NCBI RefSeq assembly: GCF_030409525.1
Contig: NZ_JAUFQB010000016.1
Span: 1 to 64,000 of the forward strand
Source of the DNA: Kaistella yonginensis
GTDB taxonomy: Bacteria; Bacteroidota; Bacteroidia; Flavobacteriales; Weeksellaceae
Reading direction: 5' to 3'
Length of the DNA stretch: 64,000 nucleotides
Below the pieces are notes generated by a model. The model made no database searches and was not told where the DNA came from. It saw only the letters and a list, made by a program, of their open reading frames with translations. Positions 37,184 to 45,186 of this stretch are shown one piece after another. The stretch's first letter is position 1. Each line of letters begins with the position of its first letter. The translations under genes were made by a program, and so were the position numbers.

Positions 37184-37384
37184 ATGAAAGTATTTATTAT
37201 TAAGATTATAATCAAAAATTACATGAAAATTAAAAAAAATAAAATTGGAAAGAGCACCATCATAATATTCATCATAGCACTAACATTTCTTATATGTTAT
37301 ATTACTTATCATGGAAAAAATATTGAACTGAATATCCTCCAGAATTTTATGTTAAAAACTACTGATACGTCAATACGTTCGTAA
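37184..37384 (+). CDS. Small membrane protein (doubtful)
   Basis: 66 residues, or 53 from the internal Met14. Basic N-terminus then one transmembrane helix (STIIIFIIALTFLICYITY). No family recognised. It is isolated between oppositely oriented genes and is followed ~110 bp later by a plus-strand terminator-like hairpin. AT-rich DNA yields such frames by chance, so confidence is low. Confidence 0.3.
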   Translation: MKVFIIKIIIKNYMKIKKNKIGKSTIIIFIIALTFLICYITYHGKNIELNILQNFMLKTTDTSIRS

Positions 37385-37494
37385 CCTCTTTTCAAAAACA
37401 TCTAAAGCCAATGCCATGAATGTTTTTGAAATGTGGTTGCTCCAATTTCCGCAAAAATGCGTTTTCGACCAATAGGAGAAATTGCATTTTTGCC

Positions 37495-37520
37495 GCCCGA
37501 TAAAAATCGGGCGACTTTTT
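37495..37520 (+). terminator. Hairpin at the end of the PRTRC operon
   Basis: GCCCGAT, AAAA, ATCGGGC then GAC and five T on the plus strand; the T-run touches the stop codon of the minus-strand ThiF gene. A second inverted repeat, GCAAAAATGC (37451-37460) with GCATTTTTGC (37484-37493), lies just beside it. Confidence 0.5.
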
Positions 37521-38328
37521 ACAACTTTATCGGTTGAGATTGAAAGTTTTTCAAATTAAGAAAGAATCCTCTATTTTCGGTCATTCCATTGCGGAAAAGA
37601 TTCCAAAGCAAAGAACTTCCCATTTGCGCCAATGTTGAGTTAATATACAAATCCTGCTTTTCCAATGCTTCTGCCAAACTGCAACTTGGTGTATCATCTT
37701 CAAATTCAGAAATCTTTAAAAGTTCGCCAAATTCCTCAGTCACATAAGGTAAGTTGGGAATCGTTTCATATTTCGCGGAATTGGGTTGTTGAATATTTCC
37801 GATTGTTGAAAGCAAAACTTGCCCCGAATATTGACTGTTCCCAAAATCCATCCAGTATTTACATTGGTTTCTGTATAGTCTCCTACTCTCTTTTAATTCA
37901 TTCAGAATTTCGCCAATTTCAAAACGAGATTTTACATTATCGACACACGAAATATAAATTGCAGACTGCATATTATTCTGTACTCTTCCCAAATTATTCC
38001 TTTCAAATTTTCGTATTTCTGCTTTCCAATTCGTTCCGAAAAAACGATTAATTCTATTGATTAGCGCAACGGATTTATGCAATCCCAATTCACTTTCTGC
38101 AAAAAGTTGTCTTCCTAAATTCGCTTCAGTAATCACATCATCATCCCATAATCGCACGGACAATCCTGCGTGATTCAATTCGGTTAAAGCATGATTCATT
38201 CTTGCCAATGCCGTTAAAACCTGCGAACCTGTTCCGCCTGCTCCGATTAAATTTACCGTTACAGGATTTGTGGGATTGAGCAAATCATTATCGGTAAAAT
38301 GAACTTTTATTTTTTCTGTTGGTATCAT
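37519..38328 (-). CDS. PRTRC system ThiF family protein
   Basis: 269 residues of the E1/ThiF/MoeB adenylating fold: nucleotide-binding VNLIGAGGTGSQVLTALARM near residue 24, acidic LWDDDVITEANLGRQLF with the conserved Asn-x-x-Arg-Gln, and AIYISCVDNVKSRFEI. The usual zinc CxxC pairs are not seen. In PRTRC (ParB-related, ThiF-related cassette) loci of plasmids and integrative elements this is the name-giving component; its substrate is unknown. Its ATG overlaps the stop of protein B by 4 bp (ATGA). It is the last gene of the ssb-E-C-x-B-ThiF operon. Confidence 0.88.
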   Translation of the reverse strand: MIPTEKIKVHFTDNDLLNPTNPVTVNLIGAGGTGSQVLTALARMNHALTELNHAGLSVRLWDDDVITEANLGRQLFAESELGLHKSVALINRINRFFGTNWKAEIRKFERNNLGRVQNNMQSAIYISCVDNVKSRFEIGEILNELKESRRLYRNQCKYWMDFGNSQYSGQVLLSTIGNIQQPNSAKYETIPNLPYVTEEFGELLKISEFEDDTPSCSLAEALEKQDLYINSTLAQMGSSLLWNLFRNGMTENRGFFLNLKNFQSQPIKL

Positions 38329-39077
38329 TGCAAAAATTCTTTTAATGTTCTGTTATTTTTTACTAAAATTTCTTTCGGGAAAGTGTCTTTTGTTCCAATC
38401 TGCTTTTTCCAAAGAATAATGCAATTTCCTTTTATCGGATTATGATTATACATCAAATGACTGAAATACGAATTGAAAAAATAATGTTCCCAACTCTCGG
38501 TAAATTCTTCCAAAGAAGCGGAATTTTTTACTTTCACATCCACCGTTCCCATGCAAACATTTCCGTTATCATATACATTGAAAAATGGAGCGTGAAAAAG
38601 TGGTGTTTTTTCATCAGGGCGTTCATCAGTTTCTAAAGCGAAAATTTTTAAATTCTGTTTATTAGCAATCCAAAGCAACGGTGGAACATTTGCTTTCCCA
38701 TTAGGAATATTCAGATTTTTCACAAAAAACAAATCTCTTTCCTGTTCTTTGGTAAACCAAATTACTTTTCCATTTTCAGAAGAATCTGTAAACAAAATGT
38801 TGGATGAAATAATGCCTTTTGGTTTCAAAAAAACTTTATCTTTCTTATTCTGAATATTCAACGTTTTAGAAAGTCTTTGTGCTTCTCTCACAGTCAAAGG
38901 ATGAGAATTAATTGGATTTCCAGATTTATCCATATCGAAAAATTCTACATAAGTTTCAGAATTGTAATTTTCAGTTTGATAAAAAATTAATGCAGATTTC
39001 GGGTGATAAAGCGTTCCGAAATTATCAGTGATGTCAATTTCTTCATTTTCTATTTCTGTGCTGTATCTATTTTCCAT
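38325..39077 (-). CDS. PRTRC system protein B
   Basis: 250 residues. Family marks: FGTLYHPKSALIFYQ, VEFFDMDKSGNPINSHPLTV, REAQRLSKTL, PPLLWIANKQNLKIFAL, HAPFFNVYDNGNVCMGT and YFFNSYFSHLM. Its biochemical role is not known; it always travels with the ThiF-like protein. It is translationally coupled to ThiF (ATGA) and lies 30 bp after the unassigned cassette gene. Confidence 0.88.
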   Translation of the reverse strand: MENRYSTEIENEEIDITDNFGTLYHPKSALIFYQTENYNSETYVEFFDMDKSGNPINSHPLTVREAQRLSKTLNIQNKKDKVFLKPKGIISSNILFTDSSENGKVIWFTKEQERDLFFVKNLNIPNGKANVPPLLWIANKQNLKIFALETDERPDEKTPLFHAPFFNVYDNGNVCMGTVDVKVKNSASLEEFTESWEHYFFNSYFSHLMYNHNPIKGNCIILWKKQIGTKDTFPKEILVKNNRTLKEFLQ

Positions 39078-39107
39078 TTTTTTTATTTTAAGTTGTCTTT
39101 CAAATGT

Positions 39108-40397
39108 TCAATTTTCTTGTTTTTTCATTTGGGAATAATGGTCTAATACTCCTATTAATCGTCTTAACACCTCAAAAAGGCGATTTTCAAAATCAAGATT
39201 ATTATTAGTAATGTCGTTTCCATTAAAAGTTTTGATAATCATTGGTTCTTGAACTTCTCCGTATTCATTAAATTCATTATTTACATTTTCGATGAGATTT
39301 TGATTAATCCATCCTTTATCATCCGCAAAAAAAGAAATATATTTTTCCATTGAAATCACTCTATCTTCATCATAATACTCATCTTCATCAATATTTTCCT
39401 GCTTCAAAATATTATTAAAATGGGCATTTCTGAAAATACTTTCTTCGGGATAATCAGCGTAAAGGTGAAATGCCATTTCTGAAAATTGAAAACATAATTT
39501 ATCAAAATCATCTTTAGGTTTAAATCGCTCAAGCCGTTTCCCAAATAGTTCTAAATTCTTACGGTGTGAAATTTTCTGTTCCATCAAATCCCCAATAATT
39601 TCTGCTTGTTGAAGTTCCTTTTTATACAGATGGCTTTCATCTATTTCTTCATCTTGGTCAAGCCAATCCGTCAGCATTTCATATATCCCGTAGAGATAAG
39701 AATTTTCCTGTCGGTAATAAGGAATATCAGCGTTTCTGTACAAATAACTGCAAACCGACAAAAGCAATTGGGCAGTTTTTTTTCTATTTTTGTCTTTCAG
39801 CATTTTATAAAGCGGAATCACCGGAATGTTAAACAAACTTGTGCTTGTATTGTATCGTTCTTCGCTGATAAAATAGGTTCTGTTTTTATTCTGAATCAAT
39901 CGGACGCTATCCCAATTTTCAACCGTATTCTTCAGTTTATTTTCTGTATCCCAAAGTGAAAGCGCAAGATTGTACGGATATTCAAACTCTTTTGTCGGCA
40001 TTGAATTGATGCAGTAATGTTCCGAAAGTTGGGAAAGAGATTGATAAAAATCCCTTTCCGTTTTCTTGGTTTGCCTTTGATTCTGTGGCTTTGTTATCAC
40101 ATTTTGAGCTAAATTTTCTTTTAATTTTGGAAGAAAAGTGGTTTTCAAAAAACCATCGGAAGTTGCGCTATCGGAACTGATTTCCTTTGGTCTTTTTGGA
40201 TTTCTGAGGCATCTTTTTCCTGCTTCATCCACTCCGAAAATGCTCCCAACTGTCGGTGCAATTGTTTTTGCTTTCGTTCTTCGGGCGGTTTTATTTTTCC
40301 CGATATTATTTTTCGTTGCATTCATTTTTGGTTTTGTTGATGGTTTAGAGTTGTCGGTTGTTGCCTTTGAATTGGTAGAATTCCTATCAACAATCAA
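39108..40397 (-). CDS. PRTRC-cassette protein of unknown function
   Basis: 429 residues. The first ~110 are Lys/Thr/Ser/Asn-rich and basic (KPKMNATKNNIGKNKTARRT), probably disordered and able to bind nucleic acid; the true start may lie inside this part. The rest is helical and acidic (WLDQDEEIDESHLYKKELQQAE, NIDEDEYYDEDRV). It lies between proteins B and C, 20 bp after C. In other PRTRC loci extra genes such as F occupy this position, but I cannot match it to one. Confidence 0.65.
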   Translation of the reverse strand: MIVDRNSTNSKATTDNSKPSTKPKMNATKNNIGKNKTARRTKAKTIAPTVGSIFGVDEAGKRCLRNPKRPKEISSDSATSDGFLKTTFLPKLKENLAQNVITKPQNQRQTKKTERDFYQSLSQLSEHYCINSMPTKEFEYPYNLALSLWDTENKLKNTVENWDSVRLIQNKNRTYFISEERYNTSTSLFNIPVIPLYKMLKDKNRKKTAQLLLSVCSYLYRNADIPYYRQENSYLYGIYEMLTDWLDQDEEIDESHLYKKELQQAEIIGDLMEQKISHRKNLELFGKRLERFKPKDDFDKLCFQFSEMAFHLYADYPEESIFRNAHFNNILKQENIDEDEYYDEDRVISMEKYISFFADDKGWINQNLIENVNNEFNEYGEVQEPMIIKTFNGNDITNNNLDFENRLFEVLRRLIGVLDHYSQMKKQEN

Positions 40398-40417
40398 CCA
40401 ACAACTGTCAACTAATT

Positions 40418-40636
40418 TTAGCCTTTCGTTCCCATCACGCTTTCAAATTTGTACTGAATCGTATCATCTTTAATTTGTGGTGTAGAAACTTTGGCGGTGG
40501 TTAAAATCGGGTACGTGTTGGCGTAAAAATTCATCACTGCTTCCACGCTCCATTTCGATTCGGGGTCGGTTAATCGGATTTCCTGTCCGTTGTCTTTGAG
40601 AATGAAAATTCTTTCTAATTGAGTTGCTAATAACAT
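40418..40636 (-). CDS. PRTRC system protein C
   Basis: 72 residues, a compact conserved member: ERIFILKDNGQEIRLTDPES, SVEAVMNFYANTYPILTTAK, IKDDTIQYKFESVMGTKG. The length fits the family. It is cytosolic with unknown activity. It lies 24 bp after protein E. Confidence 0.88.
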   Translation of the reverse strand: MLLATQLERIFILKDNGQEIRLTDPESKWSVEAVMNFYANTYPILTTAKVSTPQIKDDTIQYKFESVMGTKG

Positions 40637-40660
40637 ATTTTTTGATTATTAAATTAAATT

Positions 40661-41188
40661 TTAGGATTGATTTTCGGTAAAAAGACTTGGTGCAAAATGT
40701 CTTTCGTATTCGTTCTGCTTTTTGCGGATAATTTCGGCGTAATCGGGAAACTCTGATGCTTTCGGAAGTATAGACCACGCTTCTTTGTATTTGCCCTCTT
40801 TTTCAAGTTCATCGGCTTTCTGCAAAGTTTCTTTGTACTTTTTATCCTTGGCTTCCTTGTCTTTTTTCTCCTTGTCGGATTTTTCCTTTTCCATTGCCGA
40901 GTTCTTTTTAGTTTCTTCGAGTTGCTTCATAAAACTTTCCATATCAACCATTAATCCCGAAGCGGTTTGTAGCGGTGTGGTTATACTTTCAAAAAAACCG
41001 TTGTCCAATTCTTCGGCTGTTCCTCGTAAATTCAAGGGCGGAATCGTTTTCCTTGCTTCGTCTCCGCATTGCTCGTTTTTGAGCAATACGGAAACAACAT
41101 AATTGTTTGTTGTGGTTTTGGTAAATGTGATTTGTAAATCGCCTGTAAGATTGATATTGGCTATTTGTCTGAAAAAATTGGTTTGCAT
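40661..41188 (-). CDS. PRTRC system protein E
   Basis: 175 residues. N-terminal beta-rich half (FFRQIANINLTGDLQITFTK, NYVVSVLLKNEQCGDEARKT, IPPLNLRGTAEELDNGFFES) as in PRTRC protein E. The C-terminal half is a long charged helix or coiled coil (EKEKSDKEKKDKEAKDKKYK), then a TPR-like LEKEGKYKEAWSIL. It lies 34 bp after ssb. Confidence 0.87.
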   Translation of the reverse strand: MQTNFFRQIANINLTGDLQITFTKTTTNNYVVSVLLKNEQCGDEARKTIPPLNLRGTAEELDNGFFESITTPLQTASGLMVDMESFMKQLEETKKNSAMEKEKSDKEKKDKEAKDKKYKETLQKADELEKEGKYKEAWSILPKASEFPDYAEIIRKKQNEYERHFAPSLFTENQS

Positions 41189-41222
41189 AATTTTAATATT
41201 AAAAGATTAAAAATTTTAGAAA

Positions 41223-41621
41223 TTAAAATGGCAAATCATCATCCGCTTCGTCAAGCAAAGCAATAGGTGCTTTCTGCGGTTTAGCAATTGGTTGTTCTTC
41301 TAAATCAGATTTTTTTCCGCCACCATGCACTTTGATGTTTGAAGTATGGAAGTTCAATCCCGAATGAATTTCTCCATCTTTTCCAATCCACGCACTCGAA
41401 CTTGCTCTGCCCGAAAGTTCCACCAAAGCACCTTTGGTAAGGATTTTCGCTACGTTCGGACTTATCCAATACGAGCAATTGTAATAACTCGTTTGTTCTA
41501 TGCGTTCGCCTTGTTTGTTTTTATAGCTGTCGTTGATGGCTACTGAGAAATTCACAACTTTTTTGTCATTTTTCAATGTGTTGATTTCTGCGTTTTTTGT
41601 AATTCTTCCAATGATGTTCAT
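41223..41621 (-). CDS. ssb: Single-stranded DNA-binding protein
   Basis: 132 residues with the OB-fold of SSB: GRITKNAEINTL near the start, VVNFSVAINDSYKNKQGER, YYNCSYWISPNVAKILTKGA, VELSGRASSSAW, then a disordered linker and the acidic C-terminal tip DEADDDLPF that recruits partner proteins. This is a mobile-element SSB, first gene of the PRTRC operon. The ~650-bp region upstream carries a large inverted-repeat structure. Confidence 0.93.
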   Translation of the reverse strand: MNIIGRITKNAEINTLKNDKKVVNFSVAINDSYKNKQGERIEQTSYYNCSYWISPNVAKILTKGALVELSGRASSSAWIGKDGEIHSGLNFHTSNIKVHGGGKKSDLEEQPIAKPQKAPIALLDEADDDLPF

Positions 41622-41725
41622 AATGTTAATTTTTGATTGTTAATATTTAATTTTTTGTTAATTTTAAATTTTCGATTGAATTGATTTGGTTTCGAGGACA
41701 CTCGGCTTTTTTCTTTTTTATACTT

Positions 41726-41742
41726 TTTTCCAAATTGGAAAA
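41726..41742. promoter_or_regulatory. 17-bp palindrome upstream of ssb
   Basis: TTTTCCAA, A, TTGGAAAA: perfect 8-bp arms about 105 bp before the ssb start. It has the size and symmetry of an operator for a dimeric regulator. Confidence 0.4.
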
Positions 41743-41815
41743 GCAATATTTATCGTTGTTTCATTTTGATTATTTTCATTAATGTAAAAGATCGACTTTG
41801 ATTGAATTGATTCGT

Positions 41816-42069
41816 ATAACTGAGGTTCCGGCTTTTTCTTTGCCGATGATTATAGGAAAGTATCAGGCACACAAAACCCGATTCAGTTCCCGTAATTGAA
41901 TACAAGTTTTGAATCGGGCTTGAAATCTTTTTGTCCGTAGGATTTAGGAGTGTCTGAAAAAATTATTGAAGCTTGCGGAAAGAATTTTTATAGAAACCCA
42001 AAAAGATTTTTTTGAGTGAATGATGCTTTCCTACATTTGCAATAGTAAAAAGCAGAAAACCTCAGTTAT
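41816..42069. ncRNA. Nested inverted-repeat element, possible structured RNA
   Basis: Arms pair in nested order: ATAACTGAGGTT (41816-41827) with AACCTCAGTTAT (42058-42069), perfect 12 bp; GCTTTTT with AAAAAGC and TTGC with GCAA just inside; AGGAAAGTATC (41854-41864) with GATGCTTTCCT (42022-42032), one mismatch; and an inner hairpin CCCGATTCA (41877-41885) with TGAATCGGG (41910-41918). The whole can fold into one ~254-nt long stem with internal bulges. Orientation is unknown. It could be a 6S-like or other small RNA, the leader of the ssb operon, or a single-strand DNA structure used in replication. Confidence 0.5.
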
Positions 42070-42229
42070 GAAGTGGTTAATAAAGCGCTTATTATCATAA
42101 TAAAATTAACAAATATCCAATTAATGAAAAGTTTTTTAACATATTGATTCAAATTATTTTAACAATGGAAATCAAGTTGAAAATATTTGCAAATAAGCAT
42201 AAAAACATTCATAGAATGTAAGAAACAAT

Positions 42230-42237
42230 TATATTTG
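42230..42237 (+). promoter_or_regulatory. -7 box of the histone H1-like gene
   Basis: TATATTTG 29 bp before the start codon, matching TAnnTTTG. No clear -33 TTG at the usual distance. Confidence 0.45.
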
Positions 42238-42266
42238 CGATCTTATTAATTATTAAAATATACCTT

Positions 42267-42443
42267 ATGAAAGAACTTATTGAAAAAATCAATGCAGAAT
42301 TTGACGCTTTCTCTAAAGAAGCAGAACAACAGTCCGAAAAAGGAAACAAAGCAGCAGGAACAAGAGCAAGAAAATCTGCCTTAGAACTGAGTAAATTGTT
42401 CAAAGATTTTAGAAAAACATCTGTTGAAGAATCTAAAAAATAG
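42267..42443 (+). CDS. Histone H1-like protein
   Basis: 58 residues: MKELIEKINAEFDAFSKEAE, then KGNKAAGTRARKSALEL, ending FRKTSVEESKK. This is the short lysine/alanine-rich histone H1-like family of Bacteroidota, expected to bind DNA non-specifically. Start from the ATG at 42267 after a -7 box at 42230. A clear bidirectional hairpin follows. It is an isolated plus-strand gene inside the mobile-element core and may package element DNA. Confidence 0.85.
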   Translation: MKELIEKINAEFDAFSKEAEQQSEKGNKAAGTRARKSALELSKLFKDFRKTSVEESKK

Positions 42444-42452
42444 TAACAAAAA

Positions 42453-42490
42453 ATAAATCCCAGCTTTTTTCAGCTGGGATTTATTTGTCG
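42453..42490 (+). terminator. Intrinsic terminator after the H1-like gene
   Basis: ATAAATCCCAGCT, a T-rich loop of 6, AGCTGGGATTTAT (13-bp perfect stem, 42453-42484). It could also end transcription of the minus-strand gene at 42497-42643. Confidence 0.85.
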
Positions 42491-42496
42491 TTCTAA

Positions 42497-42643
42497 TCAT
42501 TTTGAATCTCCGGGCTTATGCTTGTGCGGTTTCAAATCCGGATGTTTCGGCTGATTTGGGGGATTTACGCGAGGTCTTTTATCAGGCGTTCCGTCTTCTT
42601 TTTTTGGTTTTGGTCCAGGCTTAATGGCTTTAATTGTTTCCAT
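42497..42643 (-). CDS. Short proline/lysine-rich protein
   Basis: 48 residues: METIKAIKPGPKPKKEDGTP, then DKRPRVNPPNQPKHPD, ending HKHKPGDSK. It is almost all Pro, Lys, Asp and His with no hydrophobic core. Small proteins of this style are common in Flavobacteriia genomes, from memory. The composition is so biased that the frame is likely real despite its length. It is convergent with the H1-like gene and shares its terminator. Confidence 0.55.
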   Translation of the reverse strand: METIKAIKPGPKPKKEDGTPDKRPRVNPPNQPKHPDLKPHKHKPGDSK

Positions 42644-42740
42644 AATTTTTTATATAAGTTAATTATTTATAAAGATCATCATTAAGATTTTAATTACAAT
42701 ATGGAAAAGAAAGAAAAATCAATTTTTGATTATAGAGCTA

Positions 42741-43583
42741 TTATTTTCTTGTACAACCCCACTCATTCAAATCCTTAAAACCCCAGTACAACAAAGAACA
42801 ATCTTCTACATTATTATACTTTTTTTGAATAATTTCTTTGGTTGCATTTCCATTAGCATCATTATCCAAGAAAAGTGAAATTCTATCATAATCTTTCAAA
42901 GTCTCTTCAACTTTAAAAAGCATCGCCGTGGAATTTAAAATCAGATAATCCGAAATTGATTTTTCTTTCTTTTCCAAATTTTTAAAAGTCAAATAATCGA
43001 AGAAACCTTCAAAAATGATGATTTCTCTACTTTCGATAAAATCGTTTTTAATTAAAGTAACATCCTTTTTACCCAAACAAATTTTTGAATATTTATTTCG
43101 GGTTTCCACTCCGCTGGAATTATTGAAAAATCCAATTCCGAAATACTTTTTACCATTCAATTCATAGTAAATTTCTTTTACCAAATCTTTTTGTTCATAC
43201 ACTTTTCGGGATTTTAAATATTGAATTAATGCAGGATGTTGAATTTCATTCACTTTAATTATTGAATAATTTTTGAGTTGGATAGTTTCTTCAAAATAAT
43301 GATTTTTTTGAACAGAAAAATCAAATTTCTCCAAATATTTCAAAGCTTCAGAAACGGAACATTTATTCATTTGTTGAACAATTGAAATAATATCATAACT
43401 TTTCCCGGTTCCGAAATCAAACGCTTTGTTTTTCACAAAATCAACTGAAAAACTTGGAATTTTTTCCTCTCTGTCGAGCGCAAAATAAAAAGCAGTTTTG
43501 TGGTTTTCTTTCACAGGAAACAAGTTGAATGATTCTAAAACCGTTCTTATACTTACTTTTTCTTTTATTTTTTCACAATTCAT
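42741..43583 (-). CDS. Toprim-domain primase-like protein
   Basis: 280 residues. Residues ~5-95 resemble the DnaG-type N-terminal domain (VLESFNLFPVKENHKTAFYF, FDFGTGKSYDIISIVQQMNK) but the zinc cysteines are absent. The Toprim part follows: EIIIFEGFFDYLTF with the catalytic Glu (~192) and ISLFLDNDANGN with the DxD (~238-240). Expected function is primer synthesis or another Toprim reaction for element replication. It starts just left of the iteron array and fits a replication module with the RepB-type initiator. Confidence 0.85.
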   Translation of the reverse strand: MNCEKIKEKVSIRTVLESFNLFPVKENHKTAFYFALDREEKIPSFSVDFVKNKAFDFGTGKSYDIISIVQQMNKCSVSEALKYLEKFDFSVQKNHYFEETIQLKNYSIIKVNEIQHPALIQYLKSRKVYEQKDLVKEIYYELNGKKYFGIGFFNNSSGVETRNKYSKICLGKKDVTLIKNDFIESREIIIFEGFFDYLTFKNLEKKEKSISDYLILNSTAMLFKVEETLKDYDRISLFLDNDANGNATKEIIQKKYNNVEDCSLLYWGFKDLNEWGCTRK

Positions 43584-43718
43584 TTTTTTCTTTTTTAAAG
43601 CAAATTTTTTATTCGCATTTTCCTTTTAAATAAAAAAAGACTTTTAATTACTTTTTGATGAACTTTTAATAATTCGTTGTAACGGTTTAACACAAAGGTT
43701 TTATCTCAATTTTTGAAT

Positions 43719-44000
43719 GAGTGCAATTCCGAATTCCAAATGAGTGCAAATCCGAAATTGAAATGAGTGCAATTCCGAAAAATCATTAATTTTGGAATGA
43801 GTGCAATTCCGAATTGAATTATTCTTTTTTCGTCCATTTTCTTAATTATCCATAATTTCCCTTAGTTATTCACTTTTTTAATGTTGTTTGAATTTTTAAA
43901 GGAGTGCAATTCCGAAAACACAGTCTAAAATTTTTACATTTTAATATTTCTTTAACTCCAGCGAGTGCAATTCCGAATTTGGAATGAGTGCAAATCCGAA
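43719..44000. repeat. Iteron array, putative replication origin
   Basis: Seven direct copies of GAGTGCAA(T/A)TCCGAA, starting at 43719, 43742, 43765, 43799, 43902, 43963 and 43986. Several are exactly 23 bp apart, about two helical turns. The gap 43814-43901 is very AT-rich and holds DnaA-box-like TTATCCATA (43846-43854) and TTATTCACT (43866-43874). The array fills the space (43584-44001) between the primase-like gene and the 3' end of the initiator gene. Iterons, AT-rich unwinding region and DnaA-like sites together are the layout of a theta-replication origin. Confidence 0.85.
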
Positions 44001-44001
44001 T

Positions 44002-45132
44002 TCATATAATTATTGGATAACCGTTCGGTATCAACTCTCCCATTTTTGTATTCTGATAAATTTTTATGATGAGTGATTGAATTTCGTTCAGAAACACTTT
44101 TCCTTGAAATTCTGTTGATTTTATACCTTTTAATCGGTTTATTTTGATGAATTCTATGAAAGCTTTTTCTATCAATTCTCTGGTCTGAGGAATATTTTTG
44201 TACTGATGTGTCAATTGAATCATTTCATGTTTTTGTAAACCATATCTCTTTCTGAAATAGACAAGTCTTCGCGTGATTTTTTCCCTCTGGTCAAGATAGA
44301 CTTCTCTTGATTCCAATTGACCTCTTGAGTTTGCAGATAAGTTCTGATCTGAAATAGCTTTGGTATTATAAGGAATGATGAAAATTGAATCCTTTCTGTA
44401 TTTATAATTGAAAGACAAGTTGTTGTAATTGTTCAAACTTATTCTTGCTGGTTTCAAAAATTTAAAACAAAAATCATTGGCAGATTTATAATTCAATCCG
44501 AACTTTTTATTGAGTGTTGAAAGTTTTAAAACCGTTCCATTTTCAGGGATTTTTGAAAGCCAGATTGCGAAAATAATATGCTTATTGTTTCGGATATTAT
44601 ATACCAAATTGTAGAGTACATAATTGTATTCCGGGATAACCAATAGTTTTTTCAGCCAATAACTGCTGATTAAAAATGTAGTGTAACCTCGTTTATCATA
44701 ACTTGGTGTAGAAATTAATCCTCCAAAAGTTTTAATTTCTTTCCCTTTTGAATTCACAGATTTATACCAAGTCATTTTAAATTTAGTCAAAAACTCATAA
44801 GCATCGATGACTTGCTTTGTGGAACCACTCGGAGAAATTTTATTATTTCTAATTTTTATTGAAGCAAAAGTATTATTTTCAGTTTCAAATTCTTCATCGA
44901 ACAGAGAAAGCTGTTTCGGTCGATCTTCCGGACGAAATTGCTCGTTGCTAATAATAGAAATAATATTGAAAATCACGCGAAGCGCATTAATGGGAATATT
45001 CGCCGTTTCATGATCTTCAAAAATAAAGTCGTCAACGAAATGATTTCCCAGTCTAATTCTTTCGGGAATTATCTCATTTTTATTTTCAAATTTCTTACGG
45101 ATTAATCGTAAATCCTTCTCAGGAATAGCCAT
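44002..45132 (-). CDS. RepB-type replication initiator
   Basis: 376 residues, the Rep_3/RepB winged-helix type of iteron-plasmid initiator: INALRVIFNIISIISNEQF, STKQVIDAYEFLTKFKMTWY, FGGLISTPSYDKRGYTTFLI, HIIFAIWLSKIPENGTVLKL, and a second winged-helix region NDFCFKFLKPARISLNNYNN. It should bind the adjacent iterons as a monomer and open the origin. The array is at its 3' end and reaches to within 2 bp of the stop codon. Its presence means the element can replicate autonomously or did so in the past. Confidence 0.85.
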   Translation of the reverse strand: MAIPEKDLRLIRKKFENKNEIIPERIRLGNHFVDDFIFEDHETANIPINALRVIFNIISIISNEQFRPEDRPKQLSLFDEEFETENNTFASIKIRNNKISPSGSTKQVIDAYEFLTKFKMTWYKSVNSKGKEIKTFGGLISTPSYDKRGYTTFLISSYWLKKLLVIPEYNYVLYNLVYNIRNNKHIIFAIWLSKIPENGTVLKLSTLNKKFGLNYKSANDFCFKFLKPARISLNNYNNLSFNYKYRKDSIFIIPYNTKAISDQNLSANSRGQLESREVYLDQREKITRRLVYFRKRYGLQKHEMIQLTHQYKNIPQTRELIEKAFIEFIKINRLKGIKSTEFQGKVFLNEIQSLIIKIYQNTKMGELIPNGYPIII

Positions 45133-45186
45133 AATTGTATTTCAAAGGTTGTTAAAATTCCATTATAAATATTTATCTACATTCTA

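Larger units (their letters stand above)
41622..42266. other. Leader region between ssb and the H1-like gene
   Basis: No coding frame is supported. It contains a perfect palindrome TTTTCCAA-A-TTGGAAAA (41726-41742), the nested inverted-repeat element (41816-42069), and the promoter of the plus-strand histone-like gene (TATATTTG, 42230-42237). Confidence 0.6.

Noticed and set aside
37665-38051. Plus-strand 128-residue frame opposite the PRTRC ThiF gene
   Set aside because: Antisense to a clear ThiF-family gene.
43719-44000. Repeat array as CRISPR
   Set aside because: The repeat unit is only ~15 bp with some 8-bp gaps and lies beside a RepB-type gene, which is iteron architecture.
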